Below the pieces are notes generated by a model. That model did not search any database, had not been told where the DNA came from, and was given only the letters and a program-made list of their open reading frames with translations. Below, in pieces: positions 7,901 to 15,863 of a stretch of DNA of 64,000 nt. The translations under genes were made by a program, and so were the position numbers. Every line of letters starts with the position of its first letter. The first letter of the stretch is position 1. The stretch comes from JACJXW01 sp964418125 (GTDB lineage: Bacteria; Bacteroidota; Bacteroidia; Chitinophagales; Saprospiraceae): assembly GCA_964418125.1 (NCBI GenBank), contig CAYQKY010000009.1, forward strand, positions 34,530 to 98,529, given 5' to 3'.

Positions 7901-9997
7901 ACCGCACCGCCCCCCCTCAGCCTGCTGGCCACCGCCACCAATGCCTCCTGCAGCGGAATGCAGGATGGCGCCGCTTCCGCCCGGGCCAGCGGAGGGCAGC
8001 CGCCATATAGCTACAGCTGGAGCCACGGGGCAAACACCCAGAATACCAGCGGCCTCGCTCCCGGCGCCTACACCGTGACGGCCACCGACAATAACAGCTG
8101 TACATCTGTCAGAACAGTGGAAGTCCTGGCCGCCAACCCGCTCACTGCATCACTTACCATTACCAACCCCACCTGCCAGGGTGCAGCCAACGGAAAAATT
8201 GTGGCCAGTGCGGGCGGAGGCACTCCGCCTTATTCCTTTACCTGGAGCAATGGCGCCGGCGGCCCTTCCGCTGATGGGCTGGATCCGGGAATCTACGTGG
8301 TAAGCATCAGCGATGAAAACAATTGTTCTACCATTGGAACCGCTGTATTGGGAGCGTCTTCTCCCCTGGTAATTTCCACTCAGGGAGAAGACGCCTCCTG
8401 TGCCGGCGCTGATGACGGGCGCGCCACCGCCCAGCTCACCGGTGGCTCCGGGAGCTATTCCTTCCTTTGGAGCAACGGCGCCACCGGCGCCTCCCTGAAC
8501 GGGCTGGCCCCGGGCCTCTACCTGGTGGAAGGAAGAGACGCCTCCGGTTGTATCGCTACCGGGCAGGTGCAGGTCAGCGAGCCTGCGCCGATGCAGGTGC
8601 TGGAGGCCGCTACCCCGGCTGCTGACAGCAACTCCTGGTCGGTAACCCTCAACACTACCGGCGGGGCCCCTCCCTATACCTATGACTGGCAAAATGGGAT
8701 GACAACTTCCAATGCTTCCGGCCTCTCTGCCGGCAACTATTCGGTGACGGCCACCGATACCAGGGGATGTACGGCCTCAGCCACCTTCACCCTGCAGGCT
8801 ACCGCCCCCACCCCGTGTATTGCCCGGGCCGCGTCTGCGTATTATGAATGGATCGAAAGCGTTCAATTCGGAGATTTTTTCTTCGCCAGCGGTAGCAACG
8901 GCGGCTACGGCGACTTCCTTGAAACGGACAGCCTGCTGATCCGGGCCTACGCCGGAACGGCCTATAGCGTAACCCTTACTCCCGGTTTCAACGGCACGGC
9001 CTTCCACGAATACTGGCGCATCTGGGCCGATCTCAACCAGGACGGCGACTTTCTCGACGCCGGAGAGGACCTCCTTGCCCCGACTTTGTCTTCAGATACC
9101 ATTTTTTCTACCCTCACCCTGCCCGACAGCCTGCTCCCGGGGGAGTACAGCCTGCGGATAGCCATGAAATACGGGGGCATCCCATCACCTTGTTCGGATT
9201 TTCCTTACGGTGAAGTGGAAGATTACAAGCTGCTCATCGAAGAAGGGGCCATACAATACTGTAATTCCGGAAGCCAAAGCTCCCGTTCGGAATGGATACA
9301 GGAGGTTCGTATCGGAAATATGGCCAATCCTTCCGGCAATGATGGCGGTTATTCCGATTATACATCAGAAGTGGTAACTGCCACTCCCGGTGAAGAAGTG
9401 TCCTTCTACCTCGAGCAGGGCAGCAGTGGTGGGCCGTACCCGGAAAGCTGGCGCATCTGGGCCGACCTCAATCAGGATGGCGACTTTGAGGATGATGGAG
9501 AACTCCTGCATTCAAGGCAGGGAGCTCCTCCTGCCTATAGCGGCAGCTTCATCTTGCCGGCGACGGTGGCGCCGGGCCTCACGCGATTGAGAGTAAGCAT
9601 GAAATTCGGCCCGCCGCCCGGCCCCTGCGAGCCTTTTACCTGGGGTGAAACGGAAGATTACAGCCTGCTGTCCGAAGAAAGGCCCGGCCCGGCCCGCCCC
9701 CGCCCGCCATCCGGCCTGCCGGACTGGCATGCGGGCCTTTCCGAAAAAGCGCCGGTATTCTACCCCAACCCTGTTTCCGGTACGCTTTTTACCCGATTTC
9801 ATCTTCCGGAAGGAGGAAACATCCGGATAGCTTTATACAATTCCACCGGAAAACTATGTGCTCTCCGGGAACTAAAGACGGGGCCCGGATGGCTGGATAT
9901 CCCACTGGAAACAGCCCACCTGCCCCGGGGAGCCTACTATGTGCAGTTCAGTACGGATAAAGGCAACTGGTCGGCCCCGGTTCAGGTGGTAAGGTAG
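4940..9997 (+). CDS. Giant T9SS-exported subtilisin-like protease with SprB and GEVED repeats
   Basis: 1685 residues from the ATG at 4940, which starts a clean signal peptide (MRYTILSLLVFLSGIF). Domain order: N-terminal prodomain-like region; S8 catalytic domain with Asp in GVSIAIGDDGGVNHEDF (around residue 233), His in GEHGDMTAG and Ser in GSGTSAAAPSVAG (around 440); a beta-barrel C-domain like that of KP-43 proteases (VRVMLYWTDPEGSP); a fibronectin-like part; about five SprB-type repeats (residues ~920-1290, motif SGGSGSYTYLWSNGA); two GEVED domains, each with WRIWADLNQDGDF; and a C-terminal T9SS sorting domain beginning FYPNPVSGTL. The catalytic Ser motif reads GTSAAAP rather than the usual GTSMAAP. 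It is probably secreted or surface-attached and degrades protein; the repeats suggest adhesion or calcium binding. Transcribed alone. Confidence 0.92.
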   Translation: MRYTILSLLVFLSGIFRNQLTAQDYSIRFRSGEVSPSGFYTGGRIPKNDRGLTGSTYEGNYYLLLQFSAIPSSAEREALKERGVELFDYIPNYAYLAKVPVNISLSTLGVRGIYLYQPSHKLSGGLAGGHYPAYAYENGQLQLWVHPWPSVPVGSLKPALEAEGFRAGNPKGGAIPVRIADSLLLQLAAHPGIRYVSLPEPPAQKEGIAGRSAMRLNLLSNGYGSGLDGAGVSIAIGDDGGVNHEDFRGRLFDHTYTDYGEHGDMTAGLAIGAGNIDPRGIGMAPGATLHLYDIGYYPHITNAPQFYQQYGTVITSTSYSEGCGGAYTFSAQEVDRQVKQLPQLLHVFSAGNSAAFTCSPAYGGLVDSDGYSFSNITGGRKAAKNVLAVANLYYNGLRASSSSRGPAEDGRIKPDISAFGQGTYTTAANNTYQEGSGTSAAAPSVAGAAAILVQAYRQQNNGADPPSALIKAAILNTAEDLGRPGPDYDYGWGQMHAGRALEAIQEGRYFSGSVANGGQNTHLISIPAGVKEVRVMLYWTDPEGSPVAAKALANDLDLTLTSPNGATYRPWVLSTYPHIDSLTRPAFRGTDRVNNVEQAVLQDPAPGSYSIRARGFLLGQGPQQYYIVYSFIQDEIRVTYPAGGEQFVPGVPEAIRWDAYGNNGSFTLQYSANGGSSWITISNDVSGSRRSYSWLSPNLITGQARIRVLRNGQAGQSPGNFSILGVPDFLVDSGPAGRVRVSWAPVTGASHYDVFTLGQHVMEVAASTTESFADLPAIAGQGQWYSVRARYGDQIVGQRAVARYYVYYPCETTVSLTLHFDNYPGETHWRIASPAGEALASGGPYTNQAIGSTLTIEECLPFGCFDLTFFDTYQNGMCCNFGNGYYELRDAQGNLLASGGQFGRSETSRFCLGGAAPLQASAGALAHVSCSGGNNGVATVAASGGSGSYTYLWSNGATTATIGGLSAGAYSVTVSDGQSEVQATVNITAPPPLSLLATATNASCSGMQDGAASARASGGQPPYSYSWSHGANTQNTSGLAPGAYTVTATDNNSCTSVRTVEVLAANPLTASLTITNPTCQGAANGKIVASAGGGTPPYSFTWSNGAGGPSADGLDPGIYVVSISDENNCSTIGTAVLGASSPLVISTQGEDASCAGADDGRATAQLTGGSGSYSFLWSNGATGASLNGLAPGLYLVEGRDASGCIATGQVQVSEPAPMQVLEAATPAADSNSWSVTLNTTGGAPPYTYDWQNGMTTSNASGLSAGNYSVTATDTRGCTASATFTLQATAPTPCIARAASAYYEWIESVQFGDFFFASGSNGGYGDFLETDSLLIRAYAGTAYSVTLTPGFNGTAFHEYWRIWADLNQDGDFLDAGEDLLAPTLSSDTIFSTLTLPDSLLPGEYSLRIAMKYGGIPSPCSDFPYGEVEDYKLLIEEGAIQYCNSGSQSSRSEWIQEVRIGNMANPSGNDGGYSDYTSEVVTATPGEEVSFYLEQGSSGGPYPESWRIWADLNQDGDFEDDGELLHSRQGAPPAYSGSFILPATVAPGLTRLRVSMKFGPPPGPCEPFTWGETEDYSLLSEERPGPARPRPPSGLPDWHAGLSEKAPVFYPNPVSGTLFTRFHLPEGGNIRIALYNSTGKLCALRELKTGPGWLDIPLETAHLPRGAYYVQFSTDKGNWSAPVQVVR

Positions 9998-10039
9998 GAC
10001 CTGGTGTGTGATGTAACAGAATAACCATTAACTATTTCT

Positions 10040-10047
10040 TAGCTTTG
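10040..10047 (+). promoter_or_regulatory. -7 box immediately before the DMT transporter gene
   Basis: TAGCTTTG is an exact TAnnTTTG match ending 4 bases before the ATG, so the mRNA would be leaderless or nearly so unless the ATG at 10079 is used. No convincing TTG lies at -33. Confidence 0.45.
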
Positions 10048-10051
10048 GCGA

Positions 10052-10990
10052 ATGCAATCATTCTCAAGCCGCCGCCGAATGATCGTGGGAGCGGTACTGG
10101 TATTCCTCGGGGCTATTCTGTTCTCTACCAAAGCCGTGCTCGTCAAGCTCGCCTACCGATATGAGGTGGACAGCATTTCGCTGCTTGCCCTGCGAATGCT
10201 TTTCTCTCTGCCCTTTTTCCTGCTGGTCGCCACCTTTTCGGGGCGGCAAAAGAAGAAGCAGGGCCTTTCCCTCAGCCCCAAAGACTGGCGGCATATTCTA
10301 TTGCTGGGTGTTTTGGGCTATTACCTGGCCAGCCTGCTGGATTTCCTGGGACTTCAGTACATCACGGCCAGCCTGGAGCGCCTCATTCTTTTCGTATATC
10401 CGACGCTGGTGCTGCTCATCGGGGCGGTGGTTTACCGGGAGCCGGTCAGCCGCCGTCAACTGGGGGCTCTGGCCCTTACCTATCTTGGCATTGCCATTGC
10501 CTTTTCCGAAGGCCTCTCGATGAACGGCGGCCCAAACTTCATCCTGGGAGCCGGTATGATCTTCTTCGGGGCCCTGGCCTACGCAGCATACATCGTTGGA
10601 AGCGGCCGTATGCTGCCCCGGATCGGCACCCTGCGTTTCACATCCCTGGCCATGACCGCCTCAGCGGCCGCCATCCTCATACATCACGGCATTGCCTACC
10701 ATTGGGCCCTCTTCGGGTTTCCGCTCCCGGTTTACGGGCTGGCCGTACTGATGGCCCTTATTGCCACGGTCATCCCTTCATTTATGATCTCGGAAGGTAT
10801 CCGGAATATCGGCTCCGGCAACGCTTCCATTATCGGCAGCATCGGCCCCATTTCCACCATTGTCCTGGCCTACATCTTTCTCGGAGAACGGCTGGGCTGG
10901 CTGCAGTGGGCAGGCACTTTACTGGTGATCGCCGGCGTACTGGTGATCACCTTACAAAAGCGGCCGAAACCAATGACAGGTCAAAACTGA
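10052..10990 (+). CDS. EamA/DMT-superfamily transporter
   Basis: 312 residues with about ten membrane helices in two homologous EamA halves, for example GAVLVFLGAILFSTKAVLVK at the start and GSGNASIIGSIGPISTIVLAYIFLGERL in the second half. The latter is the typical motif in which a conserved helix ends in a GER/GEPL-like turn. The family exports metabolites such as amino acids or purines across the inner membrane; the substrate cannot be read from sequence. The start at 10052 sits almost on the -7 box; an alternative ATG at 10079 would remove nine residues. The 3' end overlaps the GNAT gene on the other strand by 10 bases. Confidence 0.88.
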   Translation: MQSFSSRRRMIVGAVLVFLGAILFSTKAVLVKLAYRYEVDSISLLALRMLFSLPFFLLVATFSGRQKKKQGLSLSPKDWRHILLLGVLGYYLASLLDFLGLQYITASLERLILFVYPTLVLLIGAVVYREPVSRRQLGALALTYLGIAIAFSEGLSMNGGPNFILGAGMIFFGALAYAAYIVGSGRMLPRIGTLRFTSLAMTASAAAILIHHGIAYHWALFGFPLPVYGLAVLMALIATVIPSFMISEGIRNIGSGNASIIGSIGPISTIVLAYIFLGERLGWLQWAGTLLVIAGVLVITLQKRPKPMTGQN

Positions 10991-11814
10991 TACAAATAAT
11001 TGGGCCGCAGATAAGCCAGCTGAAAACCCAGGCGCTGCACATTGCGGTAAGACTGGACGGCTTTTCCGGGTTGTTCCGCCGCCGTCTCCACGATGGCATA
11101 ACGGCATCCGAGGCGCCGGGCAGCTTCCATACGCCGGGCCAGCAAGGCGCTCTGGGCTCCCATGCCCCTGAATTCCGGAAGGGTAGCAGCGATGGCCATG
11201 GAGGCATAAGGCAGGCGGACATAAAGCGCGGCTACGGCCGCCAGCCTTCCGCCGGCAAGGGCCAGATAATGATGGTATCCCGGTTTGCCAATGGTTTCAC
11301 CGAAAGCATGGCCTACCGCCGGCGGCCAGCGAAAGCATTCCTGCAACACCTCTGAAAAGGCGCCGCTCCAGCCGGGAGTTGCTTCGATAATTTCCAGTTC
11401 CGTCTCCACTTCAGGAACAGGCTGCCCCAGGGGGCGGACGAGCTTGGCCCAGGCATTGTATTTTTCAAAACCGGCAGATTCCAGGATAGCCCCCGCATCG
11501 GACGGGAGAGCCCTCGGGCTCAGAGGGGCAAAAAACCGGGATACCCCCCTTTGGCGATAATACCCGATTATGGCGTCCAGCTGCCGGGGATGAACGGGCT
11601 CGCCCATGCCCAGGCCAAGGACACGGTTGAAGGCGAGGATATCTACCTCGGGCATACTGCAGGCAACGGCTCCGTTAACTGGTGCGAAATGGCGGGGAGC
11701 TCCCTCCTTTTCGCGATAAAGCGCCCGCCAGTATTCCATCTCATTCCATTCCATGCCTTGCCAGAACGGCCGGCCTTCCTGCCAGGTGGCGGGGCTCTCA
11801 TCAATCAGGTTCAT
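10981..11814 (-). CDS. GNAT-family N-acetyltransferase
   Basis: 277 residues. The C-terminal half carries the GNAT acetyl-CoA site: ATLPEFRGMGAQSALLARRM near residue 210 (R/Q-x-x-G-x-G/A motif A), and then a motif-B-like AVQSYRNVQRLGFQLAYLRP. The N-terminal half is a diverged second GNAT-like unit, as in two-domain acetyltransferases. The acceptor substrate is unknown. The start codon overlaps the stop of the upstream small membrane protein gene as ATGA, so translation of the two is probably coupled. The end overlaps the DMT transporter gene tail to tail. Confidence 0.85.
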   Translation of the reverse strand: MNLIDESPATWQEGRPFWQGMEWNEMEYWRALYREKEGAPRHFAPVNGAVACSMPEVDILAFNRVLGLGMGEPVHPRQLDAIIGYYRQRGVSRFFAPLSPRALPSDAGAILESAGFEKYNAWAKLVRPLGQPVPEVETELEIIEATPGWSGAFSEVLQECFRWPPAVGHAFGETIGKPGYHHYLALAGGRLAAVAALYVRLPYASMAIAATLPEFRGMGAQSALLARRMEAARRLGCRYAIVETAAEQPGKAVQSYRNVQRLGFQLAYLRPNYLYQF

Positions 11815-12203
11815 AACAATAGTTTTTCAGTAGTTTTCGGAAACAGGTGTTCCTCTTCAAAAGCATCCAGCAATTCCCTTATTTCCCGGCGCAGCTGTTC
11901 GTAAGCCCGCCGGCAATGGGCGGGATCGGTTTTCAGTCCGGCGGCCGGCCCTATGCTGATGCGGCACAGCTGAGCTTTCAGGCTGCGGCAGCGGCGAAGC
12001 TTTTCATTCGCCAGCCGCAAAAATGAGAAAGCCTCAAGAGCCTCCGCTTCATCCTGAATGGCCCCGTACGCCCGGCAGGCCTTCTGTATGCATTCATAGT
12101 ATCTGGCCTCGAGCGGATCTTCAGAACTGACGGCCAGGGCCAGCATCAAGGCCGAAAAAAGGAGCCCGCCTGAAAATATCAAAGCGGTGGGGGTTGTTTT
12201 CAT
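11811..12203 (-). CDS. Small hypothetical protein with N-terminal membrane or signal segment
   Basis: 130 residues from the ATG at 12203; a TTG two codons upstream is possible but unnecessary. An N-terminal hydrophobic segment (TALIFSGGLLFSALMLALA) is followed by a helical, Arg/Glu/Leu-rich domain with four cysteines spread over residues 37-90, which might form disulfides in the periplasm. I do not recognise the family. It lies directly upstream of, and overlaps by four bases, the GNAT gene, so the two are likely one operon. Confidence 0.6.
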   Translation of the reverse strand: MKTTPTALIFSGGLLFSALMLALAVSSEDPLEARYYECIQKACRAYGAIQDEAEALEAFSFLRLANEKLRRCRSLKAQLCRISIGPAAGLKTDPAHCRRAYEQLRREIRELLDAFEEEHLFPKTTEKLLL

Positions 12204-12467
12204 GGCCAATGGTTTTGAGGTAATGTGAATTATGCCCCAATGTGGCCGTTTTCGCCTCAGGTGTCAATAGGAAATGAGCGGATGGCAGGGTTATTGAGTG
12301 GAAGCAGTCAGCTGTGTATAAATGTTTTGGTGCATTCGTGCATTGGTAAGAGCGAGCCAGGTGGTTTGGCCAGGATCAGGCACAACGAAAAGTGGAGCAT
12401 CAAGCCCAAATACACGAATACACGAATACACGGATACACGAATACACGGATACACGAATACCCCAAC
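12204..12467. other. Intergenic region with octamer tandem array
   Basis: No gene is visible. The right half holds the 8-base tandem array described separately; the remainder is low-information sequence between the minus-strand small-protein gene and the end of the CotH gene. Confidence 0.5.
12411..12458. repeat. Tandem octamer array, six copies of TACACGAA/TACACGGA
   Basis: Six uninterrupted 8-base units: TACACGAA twice, then GGA and GAA endings alternating. The array ends 10 bases before the stop codon of the CotH gene (minus strand), i.e. in its 3' flank. Such a short array can expand or contract by slippage. Confidence 0.9.
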
Positions 12468-14807
12468 CTACAACACCCCCCTCTGCCTCAGGGCGAGCAG
12501 GATAAGGCTCAGGAGGAATACGCCGGCAGCCAGGCCCATCTGCATCCACTGAGCCTGTTCGCGGCGGACGCGGCTTTCCAGGTAGTAGGGGTTGGCGGCG
12601 TTGGGAGAGCCGTCCCCGTAACGGAATTCCCAGTTTTCGGGGTCTCCGTTATCGAGGTAAGGAAGGAGCAGGCTCAGCGTAAAGGAAGAATCTACGGGCG
12701 GCGCCTCATAGGCGATGCTGTCGACCATAGCGCCCAGGATGGAATATAGGGCAAGGGATTCCTTCCGCTTGTTCAGCCCGAAATCCAGGCCGTCGAGCAC
12801 ATTATAGGCGCCGGGATAAGCCTGGACGAACTTTGCCGAATCACGGGCCAGGACCAGATAGTCGTTGGGGCCGATATACACCTCGGGAAAAACGAACTCA
12901 TTATGCTTGAGGTCGCCCAGCGTCCAGCCCTTAAGGGGGACGCGGTTCCGGGAGGCGTTGAAGATCTCGAGCCAGTCGCCGGCCTTGCCGTTCTTCGGGC
13001 AGATCTCGTTGATCACCAGTTTGCCCTCCATGGGGTGTGTGAATTCATCGAAACGGGCGTGGAGGCGGGTGGCGCCTTTCGTGAGAGTGAGGGTAAATTC
13101 CCGCCATGTTTCATTTGCTTCGATGCCTTCCCACCGGGACAGCTGGAAACCGTGGTGAGCCACCGCCTTGACCTTGATGGGAAAGTTTTCAAAAAATACC
13201 AGTTCGACAGTATCATTGGTTACGATGATATGATCGTTGATCAGGATGCGCCCGCCGGCAGTGGTGCTGATCACCAGGCGGCGCTGGGGCCCGGTTTTGA
13301 AACGCCCCATCAGGTGCATGCGCACGTAAGAAGGCCGTTCCTGGGCAAATTCCCGCATAATGCCTACTTCCTCTTCCCACTTGCTGCGGCTGAGGTTCCA
13401 GCGGCTGAGGTGGCGGTGCATTTCCGGCGACAGGTGATTATACATGGAATCGATGCGGTCGAGCACTGTTTCCTCGCTGAAGGAGGTGCTGAGATGGCCT
13501 GCAAAGCGGTTGACGAAATCCCTTTCGAAATCTTTGTTTTCCAGCAGCTTCCGCAACAGGAAAGTACTCCAGGGCGGGTTGGGCCAGGACGGCCCGTCCG
13601 GTTCCGTGTGGAAAGCCAGGCTGTTGTTCCGGTAAGTATTCCTGCCGTGCAGGCCAAAGCCCCAGTCGGTATCGTAGAGGATCCACCGCCAGCGGCCGCC
13701 CGGCTTTTGCGGGCGCCAGAATTTGATGTTTCCTCCGGCGTCCTGGTTATCGAAGTAGATCTGGGCGATCTGATAATCCATGAAATTTTCGACATCCATC
13801 TGAGTTTGCACGTAGGCATAGTTGGCAGGCTCGGCCAGGCTGTGCTTTTCGAGAAACTCCAGGAGATCGAGGTAATGGCGGGTATTACCACGCTTGCGGG
13901 TATAGCGGTGTTCGATCAGGTCGATGCTATCCTTATCTACTTCCGGCTGTTGGCCACCAAGAAAATAGCGGTTGACTTTCTCGCGGATGTTGTAGATGCC
14001 CCAGTATTGGCCGTTGATGTACACGTGCGCCGGGCGGTAATCCTGCTTCTCGATATCCCAGTCATCCACCAGGCTCGTCATGAGCGCATCACGGAAATGG
14101 GCTTTCCCGAAATCGCTGCCTGAATTGCGCAGAACGAGGAATTTGAATTTATCCAGCCCCTTTTCTCCGAACACCTTGTGCCGGATCCGGCTCTCTCCGT
14201 AACGATGGCGGGCCACGATAGCGATGGATTTCTGGGGGAAGAGGCGGCTCATGCCTCCGAAAAGGCGAAAGCCGGACTGGCTCCGGTAAACACACCTGCC
14301 ATTGGTTTCAAAGAATTCAACGCTTGACGGAAATTCGGTGCGGCTCCAGAAGTTGGCGCCCGGTTTTTTCCAGAGACTGTCCACTGCGTTATTGCCCAGC
14401 ATGAACAATCCGGTACGCGGATGGAAAAGAATGCCCGGCGAAATGCCAATGGAGACCACCGGGAAACTGGTGCGGGGTTCATCGATGAAGTAGGTGTGGC
14501 TGATCACGGGGCTTTTCCGCCCGTCGGCATGATGGGCCACGGCGCGCAGAACGGTGGTTTCCCGGATGCGCAGGGGGCGTTTATAGCGGGGTGACCGGGG
14601 CGAGGGCGTACTGCCATCAACAGTATAATACACACTGGCGCCGGGAGCCGAAAGTTCTACCACCACTTCAGCCGGGAAGAACCCGCCATCCACGGAAAAA
14701 TTGAGCTCTACCGGAGGGGGCCCTTCCAAAGATGCTGCCGGCTTTTTCTGCGCCCACAGCGGAGCAAAGAGCAGGAGAAGTAATATGAGGAGGGCCGTTT
14801 TCTGCAA
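12468..14807 (-). CDS. CotH-kinase family protein with lamin-tail domain
   Basis: 779 residues, probably starting at a TTG at 14807: no in-frame ATG lies between the upstream stop and the signal peptide (MQKTALLILLLLLFAPLWAQ). Order: signal peptide; chitobiase/hexosaminidase C-terminal-like beta domain (SVYYTVDGSTPSPRSPRY, residues ~30-110); CotH kinase-like domain (~115-500) with FRLFGGMSRLFPQKSI, FRDALMTSL, YWGIYNIREKVNR and WILYDTDWGFGL; a lamin-tail domain (LVINEICPKNGKAGDWLEIFN, ~600-720); and a C-terminal membrane helix. Spore CotH phosphorylates proteins; here a role at the cell envelope is likely but the substrate is unknown. The terminal helix suggests membrane anchoring rather than T9SS export. 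Confidence 0.88.
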   Translation of the reverse strand: MQKTALLILLLLLFAPLWAQKKPAASLEGPPPVELNFSVDGGFFPAEVVVELSAPGASVYYTVDGSTPSPRSPRYKRPLRIRETTVLRAVAHHADGRKSPVISHTYFIDEPRTSFPVVSIGISPGILFHPRTGLFMLGNNAVDSLWKKPGANFWSRTEFPSSVEFFETNGRCVYRSQSGFRLFGGMSRLFPQKSIAIVARHRYGESRIRHKVFGEKGLDKFKFLVLRNSGSDFGKAHFRDALMTSLVDDWDIEKQDYRPAHVYINGQYWGIYNIREKVNRYFLGGQQPEVDKDSIDLIEHRYTRKRGNTRHYLDLLEFLEKHSLAEPANYAYVQTQMDVENFMDYQIAQIYFDNQDAGGNIKFWRPQKPGGRWRWILYDTDWGFGLHGRNTYRNNSLAFHTEPDGPSWPNPPWSTFLLRKLLENKDFERDFVNRFAGHLSTSFSEETVLDRIDSMYNHLSPEMHRHLSRWNLSRSKWEEEVGIMREFAQERPSYVRMHLMGRFKTGPQRRLVISTTAGGRILINDHIIVTNDTVELVFFENFPIKVKAVAHHGFQLSRWEGIEANETWREFTLTLTKGATRLHARFDEFTHPMEGKLVINEICPKNGKAGDWLEIFNASRNRVPLKGWTLGDLKHNEFVFPEVYIGPNDYLVLARDSAKFVQAYPGAYNVLDGLDFGLNKRKESLALYSILGAMVDSIAYEAPPVDSSFTLSLLLPYLDNGDPENWEFRYGDGSPNAANPYYLESRVRREQAQWMQMGLAAGVFLLSLILLALRQRGVL

Positions 14808-15141
14808 AGTAGTTGTTGATTTTTTGGCATTCGGCCTCTAAACTATTGATTACCAAATTGATTCAGAAGCCCTTTTCCCTTCAAGTGATGCAAATTAATA
14901 CTTTTTTTGCTGGCAGCGCAAGGCCCTTCTGCCGGCAGCGCGAATTATCCCGATAATTAGCAGCCCCGGAACAGAAGTTCAAGTCTCCGGCCGTATCCAT
15001 TTTTTGCCGGCCGCAACAAGCGCGTACCGAACAGATATACGCAAACCGGAGGCGGAGGTTACATTTTCCGGCTATTAGGCTGGGGCACAATATGCAGAAT
15101 GTCTTATTTTGTGATTTTCTTTTAAAGAAAAAAACACAGGC
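14808..15141. other. Intergenic region between divergent CotH and PlsC-like genes
   Basis: 334 bases holding the promoters of two divergent genes. TATTTTG-like sequence lies around 15102-15110 on the plus strand but does not match the full -7 consensus. No RNA gene or repeat was found. Confidence 0.4.
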
Positions 15142-15690
15142 ATGTTCAGGGCAATCAGCAGATTTTTACTTAAGGCACTGGGTTGGAAGGTCGTCACTGA
15201 ATTCGACGAACTGCCAAAGAAGTACGTGATCATTGCTATCCCCCACACTTCCAACTGGGATTTCCCCATTGGCATTATGGTGCGAAGCGCCCTGGGGTTT
15301 GACGCCAAATATGTAGGTAAGGATTCTCTGTTTAAAATACCCATACTGGGCCCTGTTATGCGATGGCTGGGCGGCTACCCCGTAGACCGCAGCAAGAGCA
15401 ATAACTTTGTGGATGCGGTGGTCGATATCTTCAACAGCAAAGAGGAGTTTGCCATCACCATCGCCCCTGAAGGTACCCGCAAGAAGGTAGACAAGCTCAA
15501 GACCGGCTTTTATTATATCGCCCTGGGCGCCGGAGTGCCCATCATCATGGTGAAGTTCGACTGGGGCAACAAAATGATCACCTTCAGCCGGCCTTTTTTT
15601 CCCACCGGCGACAAAGAGGCGGACTTCGCGTTTATCACCGAATATTTCAGAGGCGTGAAAGGAAGGAACCCGGAAAACAGTTTTGCCTAA
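15142..15690 (+). CDS. PlsC-like lysophospholipid acyltransferase
   Basis: 182 residues, short for the family but with both core motifs. The catalytic H-x4-D is in IPHTSNWDFPIGIM (around residue 37), and the substrate-binding motif is APEGTRKK (around 112). The reaction should be transfer of an acyl chain to a lysophospholipid or a related alcohol at the inner face of the membrane. There is no N-terminal membrane helix beyond a weak amphipathic stretch, which distinguishes it from classic 240-residue PlsC; it belongs to the compact subgroup often annotated as 1-acyl-glycerol-3-phosphate acyltransferase-related. Single-gene unit. Confidence 0.88.
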   Translation: MFRAISRFLLKALGWKVVTEFDELPKKYVIIAIPHTSNWDFPIGIMVRSALGFDAKYVGKDSLFKIPILGPVMRWLGGYPVDRSKSNNFVDAVVDIFNSKEEFAITIAPEGTRKKVDKLKTGFYYIALGAGVPIIMVKFDWGNKMITFSRPFFPTGDKEADFAFITEYFRGVKGRNPENSFA

Positions 15691-15774
15691 ACTACGAAGT
15701 AGCGCTTGCCTTACCTTTTTTCCCTCTCCTTTATTAAACTTTTAAGGGCTTTTTCTGTCCTGTTTAGGAATTTT

Positions 15775-15819
15775 GGTTGATTGCTTGACTGGGTTGATAA
15801 AAAGGCCTGCCAATCAACC
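15775..15819. repeat. Inverted repeat GGTTGATTG ... CAATCAACC
   Basis: Perfect 9-base arms (15775-15783 and 15811-15819) are set in a stretch of repeated TTGAT/ATCAA words between the acyltransferase and Reeler-like genes. No T tract follows, so a terminator role is unclear. Confidence 0.6.
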
Positions 15820-15863
15820 AGCCAACCAACCTGATCAACTTACTCACCCAATAAACATTTCCT

